Shown here one piece after another: positions 16,998-25,655 of a DNA stretch of 64,000 bases. Every line of letters starts with the position of its first letter. The first letter of the stretch is position 1. Origin of the DNA: Catenovulum sp. 2E275 (GTDB lineage: Bacteria > Pseudomonadota > Gammaproteobacteria > Enterobacterales > Alteromonadaceae); contig NZ_JAOPFU010000012.1 in the NCBI RefSeq assembly GCF_025515275.1, positions 30,017 through 94,016 of the forward strand, written 5' to 3'. The notes under the pieces are model-generated. The model saw only the letters and a program-made list of their open reading frames with translations. It did not search any database and was not told the DNA's origin. A program made the translations under genes and the position numbers.

Positions 16998-17657
16998 ATG
17001 TCGGCAAGTGAATATTTCAAAGATTTTTTTCAACACGAGAACAAAGTTTATGCGCAAATTCTTGCTGACATAGCTCAGGGCATATATGTCAGTGGCGATA
17101 GGCTTGTGACTACAGCTTTGGCTAAACGCTACTGCACATCAATTAATCCAATTCGGGAGGCAATAAAACAACTTGAAGGTGAGGGATTTGTTACTTCGCA
17201 AAAAAATAGTGGCGCACGCGTGGCGAATTTTAGTCACGCGACCATGCGCGATGTATTCGAAATTTTGCAATTGCTCGAGCCATATTTGTTTGAATGGTAT
17301 ATCCAAAGATATACGCAAGATTGTTTGTTAAAACTCAACGAAGTGTTGCATCAAATGCGTAGTTTAGCAGTTGATGAGCATATGAAATTTCGGGAACTCG
17401 ACACAGAATTTCATTGGCTGATGTACAAACACCATTACAACAAAAGTGCTGTACAACTGTGGAAAAAAAACAAACTTATCTTACAAGCGCTGCACGGCAA
17501 TATTCCGATTAGTTTGGCAAGGCGTGAACATACAATTGTCGAACACGAAAAAATTCTATCCGACATAGTCAACAAAAAGCCGCAGGACGCAGTGCAAGCT
17601 TTGCAGCAACATATCAATCAAGGTCGGCAATATTGGTCAAAAGTATTAGTGCAGTAA
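16998..17657 (+). CDS. GntR family transcriptional regulator, FCD type
   Basis: A 219-residue regulator with an N-terminal winged helix (roughly residues 20-75: 'YAQILADIAQGIY...ALAKRYCTSINPIREAIKQLEGEGFV') and a C-terminal all-helical FCD ligand domain with the metal-site pattern DTEFHW, EHEKI and QQHINQG. The frame is open to 16911, but the candidate operator lies in that stretch; ATG 16998 gives a protein that starts just before the first helix. FCD-type GntR proteins mostly sense sugar acids and related organic acids. It is the first gene of the galactonate operon (22 bases to the dehydratase), so a ligand such as galactonate or KDG-type acid is likely. Confidence 0.88.
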   Translation: MSASEYFKDFFQHENKVYAQILADIAQGIYVSGDRLVTTALAKRYCTSINPIREAIKQLEGEGFVTSQKNSGARVANFSHATMRDVFEILQLLEPYLFEWYIQRYTQDCLLKLNEVLHQMRSLAVDEHMKFRELDTEFHWLMYKHHYNKSAVQLWKKNKLILQALHGNIPISLARREHTIVEHEKILSDIVNKKPQDAVQALQQHINQGRQYWSKVLVQ

Positions 17658-17679
17658 GTTGGTTAACTAGAGAAGTAAC

Positions 17680-18834
17680 ATGAAAATAACAGATATAAAA
17701 ACATATGTATTTTGGCTTGGCTTTCGCAATGTTTGTTTGGTGAAAGTTGAAACTGATCAGGGCATTTATGGCTGGGGGGAATCTGGTTTATCCGGTCGAG
17801 AAAAAGCTGTGGTTGGCACTATTGAACATTTTAAGCAATTTCTAATTGGCCAAAATGCGCTTAATATCTCTGCCATGTGGCAAGAAATGTATCGTAGCCA
17901 ATATTTTGAAGGTGGCCGTGTATTGGCTGCCGCCATTTCGTCTATTGATATAGCGCTGCATGACATTGCCGGAAAATATTTAAACCAGCCAGCTTATCAA
18001 TTGTTAGGTGGTAAACAGCGCAATTATATCCCTTTATTTGCAACGTCAGTAAAAGATTTCAACCAAGGTTTAATTGAAGATTTACTCAAATTAAAAGAGC
18101 AAGGTTGGCAGTCTATTCGGGTCACCACAGGCGAACATGGCAAAGCAGAAGGGAAAACTGTTTTTGACAGTAGAAAGTCATTAGCCAAAACAGCACATTG
18201 GTTAACCCAAGCACGCGAAGCTATAGGCAGTGAAATTATGCTGGGTATTGATTACCACCACAGACTAAGTGTTGGTGAAACCGCATCTTTTTGTCAACGC
18301 ATGCCAAGTGGCACTTTAGATTATTTAGAAGAGCCAATACGCGATCAGTCTATTCAGGCCTATCAAAATTTACGCTCTATGGTGGATATTCCGTTTGCGA
18401 TAGGTGAAGAGCTCACCAGCAAGTGGGATTTTGCACCATACGTTGACAGCGCTTTAACCAATTATGCGCGAATAGATATTTGTAACGCGGGTGGTTTTAC
18501 TGAAGCAATTAAAATTGCCGCCATGTGTGAAACAAAATATATCGACATGATGCCGCACAATCCACTTAGCCCAATTTGTACCGCCGCATCAGTACATTAT
18601 TGTGCAGCTATTGCCAATATGAGCTGGTTAGAGCTTGCGCCATACGATGGTGATTTATCTGAATACGATGAAATTTTTACTAATCGACCGCGTGTAACCA
18701 ATAACAGTTTTGCTGTGCCTGACTGTGTCGGCTTAGGTATAGACGTAAATGAAGAAAAACTGCAAAACCAACAATTCAAATTTTGGGAACCACCCAGATT
18801 AATTAAACCAGACGGCAGTTACACCAACTGGTAA
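17680..18834 (+). CDS. Enolase-superfamily acid-sugar dehydratase, galactonate dehydratase-like
   Basis: A 384-residue mandelate racemase/muconate lactonising enzyme-type protein. N-terminal capping domain ('VKVETDQGIYGWGESGLSGRE') then a TIM barrel with metal ligands D191 (GIDYHHR, with H193 beside it), E217/E218 (YLEEPI) and E243 (IGEEL), and the catalytic H293 in MMPHNPLSP. The D-x-H pair and the late His match D-galactonate dehydratase (DgoD), which makes 2-keto-3-deoxy-galactonate. A 3,6-anhydro-L-galactonate cycloisomerase of the agar pathway is the main alternative from the same superfamily. The following MFS importer, KDG kinase and KDPG aldolase suit either reaction. RBS GAGAAG lies before the ATG. 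Confidence 0.8.
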   Translation: MKITDIKTYVFWLGFRNVCLVKVETDQGIYGWGESGLSGREKAVVGTIEHFKQFLIGQNALNISAMWQEMYRSQYFEGGRVLAAAISSIDIALHDIAGKYLNQPAYQLLGGKQRNYIPLFATSVKDFNQGLIEDLLKLKEQGWQSIRVTTGEHGKAEGKTVFDSRKSLAKTAHWLTQAREAIGSEIMLGIDYHHRLSVGETASFCQRMPSGTLDYLEEPIRDQSIQAYQNLRSMVDIPFAIGEELTSKWDFAPYVDSALTNYARIDICNAGGFTEAIKIAAMCETKYIDMMPHNPLSPICTAASVHYCAAIANMSWLELAPYDGDLSEYDEIFTNRPRVTNNSFAVPDCVGLGIDVNEEKLQNQQFKFWEPPRLIKPDGSYTNW

Positions 18835-18848
18835 TAAAGGGGGATAAA

Positions 18849-20126
18849 ATGAAAAAAGGTGGCATTTTAGCGCTGATATTTATCAGTGTGGTCATTAACT
18901 ACATGGACAGAACCAATATATCTGTTGCAGCGGCTGCAATTTCGGCTGACTTAAATATCAGCAAAGTTGAAATGGGTTTGATCTTTTCCGCATTTGCTTG
19001 GACCTATTCAATTATGCAAATACCTGGTGGCATGTTAGTGGACGCCGTGCGTATTCGTATTTTGTATCCATTTATTTTAGTCGCTTGGAGTTTAGTGACT
19101 TTAGTACAAGGTTTAGTTAGCTCAGTTGCGGCACTCATTGGCTGTCGAATGGCGATAGGTTTTTTTGAAGCACCAAGTTATCCTGCTAACAACAAAATAG
19201 TCACTCAATGGTTTGCCGAGCAAGAAAGAGCAGGGGCGATTGCAGTTTATACCTCTGGGCAATTTATTGGTTTGGCATTTTTAATGCCCGTGTTGGCGGT
19301 TATTCAGGACTGGTTTGGCTGGCGTGGTTTGTTTATTGTTTCAGGTTTAATTGGCATAGTTTGGGCGGTTATTTGGTACATATTTTACAAAGAAGCACCA
19401 ACTGAAAACACGCAAGCTAATACTCAAGCTAATGTTCAAAGCAATAAAACAACTGCAGAACCAGCCAATGCAACACCCGTTAGCATGCAAAATTTAAAAC
19501 TGGCATTTTCTAGCAAAAAACTCTGGGGCATTTATATTGGCCAATTCTGTTTAGGCGGCACCTTAGTGTTCTTTTTAACTTGGTTTCCAACTTACTTAGC
19601 TGAATACCGCGGATTTAGTGATTTAAAAACCGGCTTTTTAGCCTCAGTACCATTTTTAGCGGCATTTTGTGGTGTGCTGTTGTCAGGTTTTGTATCTGAT
19701 TTATTGGTGCGTAAAGGTTACTCAAATGAGTTTGCGCGTAAAACTCCTATCATATTAGGTTTGTTTTTATCTAGCTCGGTTATTTTTGCCAACTACACCG
19801 ACAGCACTTTATGGGTGACTTTCTTCTTATCTTTAACCTTTTTTGGCAATGGTTTGGCTTCGATCAACTGGGTCTTTGTCTCTTTAATCGCGCCTAAACA
19901 TATGGTTGGTTTAGTCGGTGGCTGTTTTAATTTTATCGGTGGTTTATCTGCGGTAATTGTACCTATTCTTATTGGTTTTTTAGTGCAAGACGGTGATTTT
20001 AGACCCGCATTAGCACTGATTGCAGGCCTCGCATTTGTTGGTTTGTTCTCGTATTTATTTTTGGTGGGCAAGGTTGAAACCATAGAAATGCCAATTGCCG
20101 AAAATGAATTGGAGGCCAAAGCGTGA
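18849..20126 (+). CDS. MFS transporter, anion:cation symporter type (acid sugar importer)
   Basis: A 425-residue, 12-helix major facilitator. The first helix with INYMDRTNISVA and the following 'AFAWTYSIMQIPGGMLVD' are the hallmarks of the anion:cation symporter subgroup (galactonate DgoT, glucarate GudP, hexuronate ExuT), which imports sugar acids with protons. The central cytoplasmic loop is unusually rich in Asn, Thr and Ala (residues about 185-210). It begins 14 bases after the dehydratase and its stop overlaps the kinase start by 4 bases (GTGA), so the genes are one operon. The substrate is likely galactonate or a related agar-derived acid. Confidence 0.85.
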   Translation: MKKGGILALIFISVVINYMDRTNISVAAAAISADLNISKVEMGLIFSAFAWTYSIMQIPGGMLVDAVRIRILYPFILVAWSLVTLVQGLVSSVAALIGCRMAIGFFEAPSYPANNKIVTQWFAEQERAGAIAVYTSGQFIGLAFLMPVLAVIQDWFGWRGLFIVSGLIGIVWAVIWYIFYKEAPTENTQANTQANVQSNKTTAEPANATPVSMQNLKLAFSSKKLWGIYIGQFCLGGTLVFFLTWFPTYLAEYRGFSDLKTGFLASVPFLAAFCGVLLSGFVSDLLVRKGYSNEFARKTPIILGLFLSSSVIFANYTDSTLWVTFFLSLTFFGNGLASINWVFVSLIAPKHMVGLVGGCFNFIGGLSAVIVPILIGFLVQDGDFRPALALIAGLAFVGLFSYLFLVGKVETIEMPIAENELEAKA

Positions 20127-21139
20127 GCATAGTTTTTTTTGGCGAAATAATGCAAAGGTTGACGCCAGCATTACCACAACAAAAATTGGTTGTTGCGAAA
20201 AATTTAGCGGTTGATTTTGCAGGGGCTGAAGCAAATGTTGCGAGCTCACTTGCAAGGTTAGGTCATCAAAGTTATTTCGCGACTTGTTTACCTGATAACC
20301 CAATAGGCGATCACTGTATCGCGACACTTAAACAATACGGTATCAACACCGATTATTGTTTACGAAGTGGTCATAGAATTGGTAGTTATTTTATTGAGCT
20401 TGGCGCATCTATTCGTCCATCGCGAGTGGTTTACGATAGAGCAGATTCGGCTTTTGCTGAGCTGCAGCCCGGTCAATTCGATTGGGAAAAGATATTAGCC
20501 GGTAAAGACTGGTTGTTTATCGGCGGAATCACACCTGCACTTTCAACCAATTGCGCCAGTGAGATAGTAAAAGCTGCGCGTATTGCTAATAACATGGGCG
20601 TTAAAGTTGCTTTTGATATTAATTACCGCCGCAGTTTATGGTCTGAAGAGCAGCAACAAAACAAAAAAGCCGAGCAGATTTTTAGCCAAATTTTACATTA
20701 CAGTGATTTAGCTTTTGCCAACGCAGGTGCAGTTGCTGATGTGTTTGGCAAAACTTTTGACAAGGCTGATGCAATTGACCAAACCAAACTTGTTGCCGCT
20801 TATTTAACCGATACCTTTAATGTAGACGCGGCAGTAACCGCGCGAATACACAAGAGTGCATCGAGCAACCTGTTGGCCGCGATTTACCGCACTCAAGGTG
20901 AAAATTATCAAAGCAATTGGTTAGACGTAGAGATACTCGACCGATTAGGCACTGGGGATGCATTTGCCGCAGGGATTTTGCATGGTCTATTAAGTGGCAA
21001 ATCAGCACAACAGACAATTGATTTTGCCAATGCAGCTTTTGCACTGGCGCACACTTGTTACGGCGATCAACATTGGTCGGATGAAGCTGAAATAAATGCA
21101 GTCGTTCAAGGTTTTACCAGCGGATATGTTATTCGCTAA
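20123..21139 (+). CDS. PfkB-family sugar kinase, 2-keto-3-deoxygluconate/galactonate kinase
   Basis: A 338-residue ribokinase-fold kinase. It starts at GTG overlapping the transporter stop, with GGAGG 7 bases upstream. The N-terminal 'FFGEIMQRLTP' and 'AGAEANVASSLARLG' match KDG kinases, and the PfkB signature RLGTGDAFAAG carries the catalytic base D279. It would phosphorylate 2-keto-3-deoxy-galactonate (or -gluconate) to the 6-phosphate, the substrate of the aldolase that follows. The second PfkB gene at 50477 is more divergent. Confidence 0.88.
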   Translation: MSIVFFGEIMQRLTPALPQQKLVVAKNLAVDFAGAEANVASSLARLGHQSYFATCLPDNPIGDHCIATLKQYGINTDYCLRSGHRIGSYFIELGASIRPSRVVYDRADSAFAELQPGQFDWEKILAGKDWLFIGGITPALSTNCASEIVKAARIANNMGVKVAFDINYRRSLWSEEQQQNKKAEQIFSQILHYSDLAFANAGAVADVFGKTFDKADAIDQTKLVAAYLTDTFNVDAAVTARIHKSASSNLLAAIYRTQGENYQSNWLDVEILDRLGTGDAFAAGILHGLLSGKSAQQTIDFANAAFALAHTCYGDQHWSDEAEINAVVQGFTSGYVIR

Positions 21140-21209
21140 ATTTTTTCTTTTAAAAATATAGTTAACAGTTAACGTTTTTATTTAAGGTGTTGAGGTGTGG
21201 AATTATCCA

Positions 21210-21848
21210 ATGAATAAACAACAAATAATTGAACAGATGTTTAAACAAAAGCTGGTGGTGATTATTCGAGTTGAACAGCCAGAACAGATAGACGGCATAG
21301 TTGAAAACCTATTAACCGCGGGTGTCGGTATTTTAGAAATAACCAGCAACACCCCGGGGTTCGCGAGCAAAATCACCCAACTGCGCGAGCAATATCCAAA
21401 CTTAATTGTTGGTGCTGGTACAATCACCACAGTAGAAATTGCTGAGCAAGCCAAAGCTGCGGGTGCGCAGTTCTTAGTAACCCCGAATACCTGTAAACAA
21501 GTTGGTGCTTTTGCTAATGAACATAATTTACCTGTATTAATGGGCGCATTTACCCCGACTGATGTGGTAGAGGCGAAAAAAGCAGGCGCTGATGTAGTTA
21601 AGTTGTTTCCGGCTGAGCCAATTGGCCCTGAATATTTGAAAGCTTTAGCCAAAGGGCCGTTTTTAGACACAGCATTTTTCCCGGTTGGCGGCATAGATCA
21701 AGACAACTTTGAACAGTGGATAGATGCTGGTGCGAAAGGTTTAGGTATAGGCGGCGCATTGGCAAAACCAGTAGAAACTGAAGTTGAAAAACAACAACTC
21801 ATTGCTGGTGTTAGCAAAATAGTTAATCGACTAAAACAAATGGGATAA
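21210..21848 (+). CDS. KDPG/KDPGal aldolase
   Basis: A class I 2-dehydro-3-deoxy-phosphogluconate/galactonate aldolase of normal length (about 212 residues). The Schiff-base lysine is K131 in ADVVKLFPAEP and the catalytic glutamate is E43 in ILEITSNTPG; the C-terminal GGIDQDNFEQWIDAGAKGLGIGGAL is the phosphate-binding end of the barrel. It splits KDPG or KDPGal into pyruvate and glyceraldehyde 3-phosphate. The ATG at 21210 matches the family start; an in-frame GTG at 21195 with AAGG 7 bases before is an alternative. It completes the galactonate operon. Confidence 0.9.
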   Translation: MNKQQIIEQMFKQKLVVIIRVEQPEQIDGIVENLLTAGVGILEITSNTPGFASKITQLREQYPNLIVGAGTITTVEIAEQAKAAGAQFLVTPNTCKQVGAFANEHNLPVLMGAFTPTDVVEAKKAGADVVKLFPAEPIGPEYLKALAKGPFLDTAFFPVGGIDQDNFEQWIDAGAKGLGIGGALAKPVETEVEKQQLIAGVSKIVNRLKQMG

Positions 21849-21855
21849 AAGCACA

Positions 21856-24800
21856 ATGCAATTTATAAATATAAAACACCTTAGCCTGCTCGGTTTTGCT
21901 GGGTTATTAGCAGCATGCGGGCAAACTTCGAATACTTATAACAGTGAAAAAATGTTGTGGGATTTTGAGCAAGCGGCTGATTTTAATAATTTAGTCACTG
22001 AAAATGCTTTAATTAAATCTATTGTTGCAGGTTCAAATACAGCTGCCAAAATTAGCTTTGATTCAAAACAGCAGCATGTGTCCGGTTTTGAGTTTAAATC
22101 AGAGCATGGGTGGGACTGGTCGCACGAACAATCTTTTGCTTTTGCATTAGATATACAAAACCCAAAAAATAACTCAGTGCACATGTATGTCACAGTTAAA
22201 GATAAAGCCGGCAAAACGCATAATCGGAGCTTTGTTGTGCCAGCTAGCTCAGCTGACACCTATTTTATTGAACTTAAAGGCATAGATTTAGATGTAGAAA
22301 CTGGCATACGCTCAAATCCGCCAAGCTGGCAGAGTGATTATGTACCGATTATTTGGCGACATGGCACAAAAAATATCGATATCAGCCAAATAACCAGTAT
22401 TAAATTTAATGTAAGAGGTGTACTTGAAGATAAACAACTGATTATCGACAACGCTCGTTTAATTTACCCGAAAGCCGTTGATAATAACTACCTAACTAAT
22501 TTAGTGGATGAATTTGGCCAGAGTACTCGCGTTGATTTTCCAAACAAGGTAACGTCAACCGCTGAGCTGATTGAGATCCACAATAAAGAACAAACCGAAT
22601 TATCTGCGAGTGGTTTTACCGACCGCTCCAAATATAATGGCTGGAAGCATGGCCCCAAATTGGCGGCAACGGGTTATTACCGAGCTGAGAAATTCCAAGG
22701 AAAATGGACTTTAGTTGATCCTGAAGGGCACTTATTTTTCTCTAATGGTATCGCCAATGTACGTTTAGCCAATACTTCTACCATTACAGGTTATGACTTT
22801 GACCACAGCAAAATCGTTGAGCGCAAAGCGGGCGATTTAACCCCGGAAGATTCATTAGGTTTAAACCCAGCACCTAAAGCTGCATGGCCTAGCCGTGAAG
22901 TTTCCTCAGAGTTACGAGCAAATATGTTTAGCTGGTTGCCAGAATATGGCTCTGAACTGGCTGATAACTTTGGTTATAGGCGTTCAGTACATACAGGCGC
23001 AATTGAGCGAGGTGAAACTTTTAGTTTTTACCGCGCCAATTTACAGCGTAAGTACCAAACAAATGATGACGCTGAATTGATGGAAAAATGGCGAGAAACG
23101 ACAGTAAAACGTATGCAGTCTTGGGGTTTCACTTCGTTTGGTAATTGGATTGATGCTAAATATTACGACATGCAGCAATATCCATATTTTGCGAACGGTT
23201 GGATTATTGGTGACTTTAAAACCGTTAGCAGTGGCAATGATTATTGGAGCCCGTTGCCTGATCCGTTCGATCCTGTTTTTAAACAACGTACCGACATCAC
23301 AGTGAAACAAATTGCTGATGAAGTAAAAAATAGCCCTTGGTGTGTTGGTGTGTTTATTGATAATGAAAAAAGTTGGGGCATGATGGGCTCAGTTGAAGGT
23401 CAGTATGGCATAGTATTAAATACGCTCACCCGCCCAGCCAGTGATAGCCCTGCCAAACAGGTATTTGTTGATGAATTAGCTAAAAAATATAGCTCGATTG
23501 AACAGCTTAACCTAGCGTGGAATACACAAATATCTGATTGGCAAACCTTAGCCAAAGGCGTTGAAATAACCAAGTATTCTGATGTTATGTTGACCGACTT
23601 GTCACATTTATTATTTGTTTATGCCGAGCAATATTTCAAAGTAGTTAAACAATCGGTTAAGCACTATATGCCGAACCATATGTACATGGGCGCACGTTTT
23701 GCCGACTGGGGTATGACACCTGAAATCCGTTTTGCTGCGGCCAAACATGCTGATGTTATGAGCTATAACTATTATAAAGAAGGCATCAACGACGATTTTT
23801 GGGACTTTTTAGCTGAAATTGACAAACCAAGTATTATCGGCGAATTCCACAATGGCGCTTTAGATTCAGGTTTATTAAACCCTGGGTTGATTCATGCAGA
23901 ATCGCAAGCTGATCGTGGACGTAAATATCAAGAGTATTTGTATAGTGTTATCGACAACCCATATCTAGTTGGTGCACATTGGTTCCAATATATAGACTCG
24001 CCATTGACTGGCCGCGCTTACGACGGCGAGAACTACAATGTTGGTTTTGTCTCGGTAACGGACATTCCTTATCAACCTTTGGTTGATGCGGTAAAAGAGG
24101 TAAACAAAAACATATATCCACGACGTTTTAGTCAAGCTTTGTATCAAATTCACGATCAAGCAGCGTTAAACTATTTAGATATAAACCAAGGATATGAACA
24201 ACTGGCTGAGGGTTTTAAATGGGTGGAAGGGCCATTATGGATTGAAAACTCACTTGAGCAATCAGGTTATTTGCTATTTTCGGATATCCCAAATAATCAG
24301 ATTATCAAGTATTCGCCAACTGAAGGTGTATCTACTTATTTAACTGATAGCGGTTTTTCAAACGGGTTAAATTTAACTCCACAAAATCAATTAGTGATAA
24401 TGCAGTCTCGTAGTCGACAAGTGGCTGTGATGGAAGCTCCACTAAATAACGCTAAAACAAACTACAAAGCATTGGCAACCCACTACCATGGCAAACGGCT
24501 AAATAGCCCAAACGATGTTGCGGTTGATAACAAAGGCAATGTGTTTTTTACAGATCCGCCTTATGGTTTGCCAAAATCAATGGACGATCCAGCGAAAGAA
24601 TTAGATTTTCAAGGCGTTTTTAAATTATCACCCGAAGGTGATCTTAAACTGCTGGATAAAAGTTTAACCTTTCCCAACGGAATCGCTCTTTCACCAGATA
24701 ACAGAACCCTGTATGTTGCGGTATCTGATCCAGATGCGCCTGCTTGGTATCAATATCAATTAGATGAGCAAGGGGAGGTGCTTAGCAAAAAACTTTTTTA

Positions 24801-25059
24801 CCAAGTTGCAGGAAACGGCACACATGACAATGGTGCGCCTGATGGCTTAAAAGTGCATAGTTCTGGTGTAGTGTTTGCCACAGGCCCATATGGCGTTTGG
24901 CTATTTTCCCCAACCGGAGAAGTATTGGCAAAAATTAATATTCCATATTTTTGCGCTAATTTGGCATTTGATGACAAAGAGCAGTACTTGTATATCACTG
25001 CAAATGACAGGTTGTTACGAATTAAATTAGCTGGTGATCATATGATCGACAAAATGTAA
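21856..25059 (+). CDS. GH50 beta-agarase fused to a C-terminal SMP-30/gluconolactonase domain
   Basis: A 1067-residue lipoprotein (lipobox LAAC). Residues about 25-210 are a carbohydrate-binding-like sandwich and 210-760 the GH50 catalytic region, with E504 in FIDNEKSWG and E663 in IGEFHNGA, the same positions as in the paralogue at 30449-32728. From about residue 775 comes a complete SMP-30/luciferin-regenerating/gluconolactonase propeller, with all metal ligands in place: E791 (VEGPLW), N886 (SPNDV), N941 (FPNGIA) and D996 (PDGLKV). There is no stop or frameshift between the two halves. GH50 proteins normally end after the barrel, so this fusion is unusual. It follows the aldolase by 7 bases in the galactonate operon, where a galactono-lactonase would be the missing step. 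Confidence 0.92.
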   Translation: MQFINIKHLSLLGFAGLLAACGQTSNTYNSEKMLWDFEQAADFNNLVTENALIKSIVAGSNTAAKISFDSKQQHVSGFEFKSEHGWDWSHEQSFAFALDIQNPKNNSVHMYVTVKDKAGKTHNRSFVVPASSADTYFIELKGIDLDVETGIRSNPPSWQSDYVPIIWRHGTKNIDISQITSIKFNVRGVLEDKQLIIDNARLIYPKAVDNNYLTNLVDEFGQSTRVDFPNKVTSTAELIEIHNKEQTELSASGFTDRSKYNGWKHGPKLAATGYYRAEKFQGKWTLVDPEGHLFFSNGIANVRLANTSTITGYDFDHSKIVERKAGDLTPEDSLGLNPAPKAAWPSREVSSELRANMFSWLPEYGSELADNFGYRRSVHTGAIERGETFSFYRANLQRKYQTNDDAELMEKWRETTVKRMQSWGFTSFGNWIDAKYYDMQQYPYFANGWIIGDFKTVSSGNDYWSPLPDPFDPVFKQRTDITVKQIADEVKNSPWCVGVFIDNEKSWGMMGSVEGQYGIVLNTLTRPASDSPAKQVFVDELAKKYSSIEQLNLAWNTQISDWQTLAKGVEITKYSDVMLTDLSHLLFVYAEQYFKVVKQSVKHYMPNHMYMGARFADWGMTPEIRFAAAKHADVMSYNYYKEGINDDFWDFLAEIDKPSIIGEFHNGALDSGLLNPGLIHAESQADRGRKYQEYLYSVIDNPYLVGAHWFQYIDSPLTGRAYDGENYNVGFVSVTDIPYQPLVDAVKEVNKNIYPRRFSQALYQIHDQAALNYLDINQGYEQLAEGFKWVEGPLWIENSLEQSGYLLFSDIPNNQIIKYSPTEGVSTYLTDSGFSNGLNLTPQNQLVIMQSRSRQVAVMEAPLNNAKTNYKALATHYHGKRLNSPNDVAVDNKGNVFFTDPPYGLPKSMDDPAKELDFQGVFKLSPEGDLKLLDKSLTFPNGIALSPDNRTLYVAVSDPDAPAWYQYQLDEQGEVLSKKLFYQVAGNGTHDNGAPDGLKVHSSGVVFATGPYGVWLFSPTGEVLAKINIPYFCANLAFDDKEQYLYITANDRLLRIKLAGDHMIDKM

Positions 25060-25098
25060 ATCTGAATAAGTCCTAACTTGATCTGGCATTTGTTATTA

Positions 25099-25132
25099 GG
25101 GTACATTCGAATTTGATATTCGGATTGTACCC
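25099..25132 (+). terminator. Hairpin after the GH50-lactonase gene
   Basis: Imperfect stem with perfect ends GGGTACA / TGTACCC and an inner ATTCGAAT-type match, 40 bases after the stop codon. It lacks a long U-run; probable operon end. Confidence 0.5.
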
Positions 25133-25249
25133 AGACTTTGTGGTAACTGACACAGGCGATTTTAGAAAATTTCGGATCGATTTTTGTGTAAGCCAGTATA
25201 AATTAAAGCTGATTTCTATGCCTACATTTTTCAAAGCAATTAGTTAGTA

Positions 25250-25400
25250 AATGCGTTGTTCCCACCCACATTTTTATCGTCCAAATGGGGTGACGTAATG
25301 CAGCTAACCACATTAACTCAATATTACGTTTGCATTGTCCTCTTGATTTAATTGTTGATCCATTAATGCCGAGCTGATTTATGAAATATTTTCAGTTCAA
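25250..25400 (-). pseudogene. IS1182-like transposase relic
   Basis: Read on the minus strand, this stretch gives SRGQCKRNIELMWL, close to the conserved N-terminal block of IS1182-type transposases (SSR...C.RNIELMWL). The reading is lost soon after. No ends can be defined. This is a weak relic in the gene-free stretch 25133-25655. Confidence 0.4.
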
Positions 25401-25510
25401 GATATTGTTAAATAGAATAATTTTTCCTGATCGAGAAAGAATGATTTTCTAAAAATAAAGTTAAATCACCTATGGGATACTGAAAGCTAAGACCATTAGA
25501 GACAGTTTAG

Positions 25511-25655
25511 TGGCATACTAAAGCCAAAACATTTATCCAAACCGAATTAGATAATTGCCAAGATGATATTCCTATTTTAGTCTCGCACCATCTAACTTCT
25601 CCTATTCAGGTAGAGCCTGAAGACAAAAATTCAGATTACTTAGCAGCCTACGCTA
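25511..25655 (+). pseudogene. Gene fragment cut by IS5 element, possibly metallophosphoesterase
   Basis: An open stretch of 48 codons (around KAKTFIQTEL, DIPILVSHH, NSDYLAAYA) runs into the IS5 left end and stops within two codons after it. The W...L...IPILVSHH phrasing resembles the C-terminal histidine block of calcineurin-like phosphoesterases. There is no start, and the identification is tentative. Confidence 0.3.

Noticed and set aside
19793..20327. Overlapping minus-strand frames across the transporter and kinase genes
   Set aside because: Complement of membrane helices and a kinase domain; no start signals.
21139..21209. Repeat GTTAACAGTTAAC before the aldolase as a GntR operator
   Set aside because: It lacks the ATTGT/ACAAT halves and is inside an operon with short spacing, so it was not counted among the operator sites.
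21203..21694. 163-codon open frame antisense to the KDPG aldolase
   Set aside because: Low-complexity Ala/Thr/Ser composition typical of the complement of a real gene; the aldolase strand has clear catalytic motifs.
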